A stretch of 24,987 bases of DNA from an uncultured Prevotella sp. (GTDB lineage: Bacteria > Bacteroidota > Bacteroidia > Bacteroidales > Bacteroidaceae). Of the stretch, positions 21,933-24,987 are shown piece by piece. Location of the stretch: positions 1 through 24,987 of the forward strand of contig URCI01000042.1 in assembly GCA_900546345.1 (NCBI GenBank). Reading direction: 5' to 3'. Each line of letters starts with the position of its first letter. Within the stretch, counting starts at the first letter, position 1. Under the pieces are notes generated by a model. The model ran no database searches and was not told the DNA's origin. It saw nothing but the letters and a program-made list of their open reading frames with translations. The translations under genes and the position numbers were made by a program.

Positions 21933-22942
21933 GTGAGTGGCGCAACAGCAGCGACCGCGTACTCGTCCACACCAGTGGCAGTACGGGAGCACCCAAACCG
22001 ATGTGGCCAGAGAAGGAGAAGATGCGCAACTCAGCCCGTATCACCTGTGACTTTCTGGGACTGCAACCCGGTGACACGGCCCTGCTGTGCATGAATCTGA
22101 AGTATATCGGAGCGAAGATGGTGGTGGTCCGGTCCATCGAGCGTCGGTTGCGGCTGCTCAGCGTAGAGCCGAGTGGCCATCCCATGGCAGCCTTATTGCA
22201 AGGGCAAGGCGTCACGGAGACAGACTTCCATGACCCTACAGCCCTGCCCCACCCTTGTCCACAAGGGAAAGAGATCCCGGCTCCTGCCTTCGCCGCCATG
22301 GTTCCGCTGCAAGTCTACAACACGCTGCAGGTCCCCGAAGAGGCGGCACTGTTGCGTCAGACCCGCCATCTGATCATCGGCGGCGGGGCGATTGACGACC
22401 AACTGGCAGCCGCCTTGCGTGACTTTCCCCATGCGGTATGGAGCACCTACGGCATGACGGAGACGCTCTCGCACATAGCCTTGCGACGGCTCAACGGCTC
22501 TGAGGCCAGCGAGTGGTACCAGCCTTTTCCAAGTGTGAAGGTGAGTCTGGATCAGGACGATTGTCTGATGATCGACGCACCGATGGTTCATGATGGACGG
22601 TTAAAGACCAACGACCGGGCAGAGATCATCGCCGGCAAAGGCTTCCGCATCCTTGGGCGCAAGGACAATGTGATCGTCTCAGGTGGTATCAAGATTCAGA
22701 TCGAAGAGGTGGAACAAAAGTTGAAGCCATATCTCGCAGCGCCATTTGTCATCGCCCGCAAAAAAGACGTAAAGTTCGGCGAGGCCGTTGTGCTGCTCAC
22801 AGAAGCCACAGACACGGAAGCTATAGCTGCTGTCTGCCACCGCATATTGCCCAAATACTGGATTCCGCGAGAGTTCAGACATGTCGATCACATCCCGCTG
22901 ACAGAAACCGGCAAGCCCAAGAGAAACATCATCATTCCATAA
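21911..22942 (+). CDS. menE: o-succinylbenzoate--CoA ligase, short form
   Basis: This is an adenylate-forming enzyme activating o-succinylbenzoate to its CoA thioester. Core motifs are present: the P-loop-like VHTSGSTGAPKP (residues about 19-30), STYGMTETLSHIALR, NDRAEIIAGKGFRILGRKDNVIVSGGIKIQIEEVE, and the C-terminal catalytic Lys region PLTETGKPKRNI. At 343 residues it is about 100 or more shorter than the E. coli and Bacillus enzymes. The protein begins almost at the P-loop, so much of the usual N-terminal subdomain is missing; Bacteroidota versions are often short. The start overlaps the end of menC. A hairpin terminator follows. Confidence 0.92.
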   Translation: MVLEEFLSEWRNSSDRVLVHTSGSTGAPKPMWPEKEKMRNSARITCDFLGLQPGDTALLCMNLKYIGAKMVVVRSIERRLRLLSVEPSGHPMAALLQGQGVTETDFHDPTALPHPCPQGKEIPAPAFAAMVPLQVYNTLQVPEEAALLRQTRHLIIGGGAIDDQLAAALRDFPHAVWSTYGMTETLSHIALRRLNGSEASEWYQPFPSVKVSLDQDDCLMIDAPMVHDGRLKTNDRAEIIAGKGFRILGRKDNVIVSGGIKIQIEEVEQKLKPYLAAPFVIARKKDVKFGEAVVLLTEATDTEAIAAVCHRILPKYWIPREFRHVDHIPLTETGKPKRNIIIP

Positions 22943-22994
22943 GCGAGCCTACCTCAGTATGAGCTCTCATTGGCTCATGGCCCAATAACAACGA

Positions 22995-23048
22995 AAAAGC
23001 ATCATCAACCCATCAAATGCAGACTGGGGTGACGATGCTTTTATTTTG
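22995..23048. terminator. menE / rsmA terminator
   Basis: The arms about 22995-23011 and 23027-23042 pair AAAAGCATC with GATGCTTTT and continue through TCA and CCC with one mismatch and one bulge. On the plus strand TTTTATTTTG follows, a good U-tract for menE; A-rich sequence on the other side suits the convergent rsmA. Confidence 0.75.
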
Positions 23049-23069
23049 TTTCGTGACAAACACGCTTGC

Positions 23070-23864
23070 TCACTTGATCTTTTCGGCAACCATCGTGGTA
23101 AGCTCCACAAACTGTGACACGGAAAGCTGCTCAGGACGCTTAGTCATGATGTCTTGGGCAAAAAAGTCGGAAGACGGCATCGTGGCAGGCGTGAAGAGTT
23201 GCCGAAGTGACACACGCAACATCTTGCGGCGCTGGCCAAACACGGTTTTCACCACTCGTTTAAAGAGCTGTTCATCACAGCCCAAATCCGTCACGTCGTT
23301 GCGTGTCATGCGTATCACGGCACTCTTGACCTTTGGCGGCGGGTTGAAGACACCCTCGTCGACGGTGAAAAGATACTCCACGTCGTACCAAGCCTGGATC
23401 ATCACACTGAGAATGCCATAGGCTTTGTTGCCCGGCGCAGAGGCGATGCGCTGCGCCACTTCCCGCTGGATCATTCCTGTACAACAAGGAATCAAATCCT
23501 TGTAATCGAGCATTTTGAAAAAGATCTGGGAGGAGATATCGTAAGGATAGTTGCCGGTGAGCACAAACTGTCCGCCGTCAAAGATCTTGTTCAGGTCCAT
23601 ACGCAGAAAGTCCTCGCCAATGATCTGATCACGCAACTCGGGATAGCGCTCATTGAGATAAGCCACGCTCTCCGAGTCAATCTCTACAGCCTTCACCTCA
23701 CGACCTTTCTTCACTAAATACTGTGTAAGCACACCCATACCCGGACCGATCTCTAAGATAGGCAATGATGGGCAGGCGTCTACAGTGTCGGCAATACGCC
23801 GCGCTATATCAAGGTCAGTCAAGAAGTGCTGACCGAGATTTTTCTTGGGCTTTACTTGCTTCAT
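23070..23864 (-). CDS. rsmA: 16S rRNA (adenine(1518)-N6/adenine(1519)-N6)-dimethyltransferase
   Basis: Also known as KsgA, it dimethylates two adjacent adenosines near the 3' end of 16S rRNA during small-subunit maturation. The 264-residue protein begins KPKKNLGQHFLTD, the family N-terminus. The SAM-binding motif I is ILEIGPGMGVLTQYL (residues 36-50), the acidic Glu61 lies in AVEID, and the catalytic motif IV is TGNYPYDIS (Asn105-Tyr108; NLPY in many species). The C-terminal helical domain includes FGQRRKMLRVSLRQL. It has its own promoter and converges with menE. Confidence 0.96.
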   Translation of the reverse strand: MKQVKPKKNLGQHFLTDLDIARRIADTVDACPSLPILEIGPGMGVLTQYLVKKGREVKAVEIDSESVAYLNERYPELRDQIIGEDFLRMDLNKIFDGGQFVLTGNYPYDISSQIFFKMLDYKDLIPCCTGMIQREVAQRIASAPGNKAYGILSVMIQAWYDVEYLFTVDEGVFNPPPKVKSAVIRMTRNDVTDLGCDEQLFKRVVKTVFGQRRKMLRVSLRQLFTPATMPSSDFFAQDIMTKRPEQLSVSQFVELTTMVAEKIK

Positions 23865-23891
23865 GTGGCTAAAATGTTTTTTCTTTGGTTA

Positions 23892-23923
23892 CAAATGTAC
23901 GAAAAACATTGGGGATGAACAAA
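23892..23923 (-). promoter_or_regulatory. rsmA promoter, TTTG-N20-TACATTTG
   Basis: On the minus strand the -33 TTTG is at 23920-23923 and the -7 TACATTTG at 23892-23899, with 20 bases between. It lies just beyond the terminator of the upstream small gene, so rsmA is transcribed separately. Confidence 0.7.
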
Positions 23924-23954
23924 AATCGTGGGAAAGAAATGTGGGACAGGCATG

Positions 23955-23992
23955 AAAAAAGACCGGAGACAGATGGCTCTGTCCTCGGTCTT
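23955..23992 (-). terminator. terminator of the 31-codon membrane peptide gene
   Basis: The arms 23959-23973 and 23978-23992 form a 15-base stem with a 2-base internal mismatch and a four-base loop. On the minus strand six U residues follow at once, making a classic rho-independent terminator 42 bases after the small ORF stop. Confidence 0.8.
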
Positions 23993-24034
23993 CGTATGTA
24001 TTCTCTCTATTTTTTGTCAAATCTAAAAGGCTGT

Positions 24035-24130
24035 TTACTTGCCCTCGACCATACGGTCCATTGTCAGAGCCAGTGCAGAAGCACCTACAAAAGCAACAGC
24101 TACCAATGTGATAAATGTCATCATACTCAT
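24035..24130 (-). CDS. small single-span membrane peptide, 31 residues
   Basis: An ATG at 24130 opens a 31-codon frame ending with TAA at 24035. The product begins MSMMTFITLVAVAF, continues as a hydrophobic alanine/glycine/valine-rich helix to about residue 22, and ends TMDRMVEGK. That is one predicted transmembrane segment with a short polar tail. An A-rich leader with AAAGG (about 24141-24145, minus strand) precedes the ATG. The frame lies inside a complete transcription unit: a TTTG-N20-TACCTTTG promoter upstream and a U-tailed hairpin downstream. ATGs at codons 3 and 4 are alternative starts. I do not recognise the family. Confidence 0.6.
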   Translation of the reverse strand: MSMMTFITLVAVAFVGASALALTMDRMVEGK

Positions 24131-24257
24131 AATCTTTTTACCTTTCTTTTCTTTAAATTCTACGTTTGTTATCCTTGGTCCCTGGTCTCGTGTTGTGGAG
24201 ATCTTCTTACGGACCTTTCATCCTTCTTGACCGCTATGGGTCTCTGTTTTACGTGTG

Positions 24258-24289
24258 CAAAGGTACTGTATTTCCGTTGTGTGCGCAAA
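24258..24289 (-). promoter_or_regulatory. promoter of the small membrane peptide gene, TTTG-N20-TACCTTTG
   Basis: On the minus strand the -33 TTTG is at 24286-24289 and the -7 TACCTTTG at 24258-24265, 20 bases apart. The predicted leader before the 31-codon frame is about 120 bases, long for this window, and contains a four-codon ATG frame around 24210-24224. Confidence 0.65.
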
Positions 24290-24324
24290 CAATTATCACT
24301 TTATTCACAAAATATGTGGTTTTT

Positions 24325-24358
24325 ATTGATAAGGGTCAAGTGAATTGATATGGGTCAA
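24325..24358. repeat. operator-like direct repeat, ATTGATAWGGGTCAA x2
   Basis: ATTGATAAGGGTCAA (24325-24339) and ATTGATATGGGTCAA (24344-24358) are 15-base copies with one mismatch and a 19-base period. Each holds a small TTGA...TCAA dyad. They lie between the divergent promoters of the small peptide gene and the flippase-like gene; the rest of the 323-base gap shows only those promoters. Confidence 0.5.
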
Positions 24359-24437
24359 CGCACGACACGAGATGTAAACGTGATCGTATAAAATGATTAT
24401 TTTTCTAAAAAAGTTTCGTTATTCCACTGAATTACAT

Positions 24438-24445
24438 TACTTTTG
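24438..24445 (+). promoter_or_regulatory. possible promoter -7 box of the flippase-like gene
   Basis: TACTTTTG matches TAnnTTTG but ends only eight bases before the ATG at 24454. The -33 position holds only TTTC/TTCG. If used, the transcript would be almost leaderless. Confidence 0.4.
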
Positions 24446-24453
24446 TACATCAT

Positions 24454-24987
24454 ATGAAGAACAGAAACACCATCAACAACATAGTGAAGGTGGCACTGAG
24501 TCTCTTGCTGGGCGGTGCCATCCTCTACTGGATGTACCGTGGCTTTGACTTTCAGGGCATGAAGCAGGTGTTGCTCCACGAAATGGACTGGGCATGGATG
24601 CTCCTTTCTTTTCCCTTCGGCATATTGGCACAAGCATTCCGCGGCTGGCGTTGGCAGCAGACGCTGGAGCCTGTAGGCGAGAAGCCGCGTGCCTCGGTGT
24701 CGGTCAACAGCATCTTTGTCTCCTACGCAGTAAGTTTGCTGATTCCCCGTGTCGGCGAGTTTGCCCGTTGCGGCATACTGAAACGTTGGGACGGCGTGTC
24801 GTTTCCAAAAGCCTTGGGAACCGTAGTGACAGAGCGCGCCATCGACTCTTTGCTCGTCATGCTCATGATTGTCACCACATTGCTATCGCAGTTTCGTGTG
24901 TTCCGCTCGTTTTTCAGACGGACCGGGACACGGGTGGACGAGTTTCTTGCCAACTTTTCTTCCACGGGGTGGATCGTCACGATCATC
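24454..24987 (+). CDS. lysylphosphatidylglycerol synthase TM-region / flippase-like protein, partial
   Basis: The open frame begins at the ATG at 24454 and runs 178 codons to the window edge without a stop, so the 3' end is missing. The product starts MKNRNTINNIVKVALSLLL, then has a hydrophobic span, a short loop, and FPFGILAQAFRGWRWQQTLEP. Next come VNSIFVSYAVSLLIPRVGEFARCGIL and a KALGTVVTERAIDSLLVMLM span. The R-x-RW, P-R-x-GE-x-AR and ERxxD motifs are typical of the PF03706 family (LPG synthase TM region, YbhN/AglD-like). These are multi-span inner-membrane proteins, some acting on lipids or lipid-linked glycans. The substrate cannot be inferred. Confidence 0.88.
   Translation, partial: MKNRNTINNIVKVALSLLLGGAILYWMYRGFDFQGMKQVLLHEMDWAWMLLSFPFGILAQAFRGWRWQQTLEPVGEKPRASVSVNSIFVSYAVSLLIPRVGEFARCGILKRWDGVSFPKALGTVVTERAIDSLLVMLMIVTTLLSQFRVFRSFFRRTGTRVDEFLANFSSTGWIVTII

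Noticed and set aside
24210..24224. Four-codon upstream ORF in the leader of the small peptide gene
   Set aside because: A frame this short occurs easily by chance and I see no ribosome-binding support; noted only as a possible leader element.

Overview
The window looks like a chromosomal segment of a Bacteroidota member, most likely a Prevotella-type Bacteroidales. This rests on the gene families (short bacteroidete-style MenE, lysyl-tRNA synthetase with a C-terminal extension, GH89 glucosaminidase, COG4299-type acyltransferase). It also rests on many promoters of the Bacteroidota form, with a TTTG-like -33 box, a 19-20 base spacer and a TAnnTTTG -7 box. Genes have moderate to high GC, while the gaps are very AT-rich. 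No rRNA, tRNA, insertion sequence or CRISPR array was seen.

Layout: (1) 1-2592, plus-strand asnA and aroB, ending in a strong hairpin terminator. (2) 2644-10047, a long minus-strand block, in transcription order lysS, gpsA, a GxxExxY nuclease-fold gene flanked by repeat arrays, pgi, a HAD phosphatase and two tandem secreted paralogues. (3) 10222-15978, minus strand: a heparan-alpha-glucosaminide N-acetyltransferase-like membrane protein and a secreted GH89 alpha-N-acetylglucosaminidase. An AT-rich AlbA_2/Schlafen-type gene sits between them, bounded by two copies of the acyltransferase promoter and start region. (4) 16056-22942, the menaquinone cluster: hotdog thioesterase, menF, menD, menB on plus; a hemolysin III/PAQR membrane protein on minus; then menC-menE on plus. 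(5) 23070-24987: rsmA on minus, a 31-codon single-span membrane peptide gene with its own promoter and terminator on minus, and the first 178 codons of a plus-strand LPG-synthase/flippase-like membrane protein that runs off the window.

How the genes work together: region 4 encodes the route from chorismate to 1,4-dihydroxy-2-naphthoate (MenF, MenD, MenC, MenE, MenB and a probable DHNA-CoA thioesterase). No menH, menA or methyltransferase is in view. Region 3 pairs bacterial relatives of the two enzymes that act in succession on terminal alpha-glucosamine in lysosomal heparan sulfate breakdown (HGSNAT and NAGLU). Region 2 is mostly housekeeping.

Most worth a second look: the AlbA_2 gene between duplicated promoters, with four TAARTGCCAA repeats around its own promoter; the GxxExxY gene bracketed by related repeat arrays in opposite orientation; and the 31-residue membrane peptide gene at 24035-24130.
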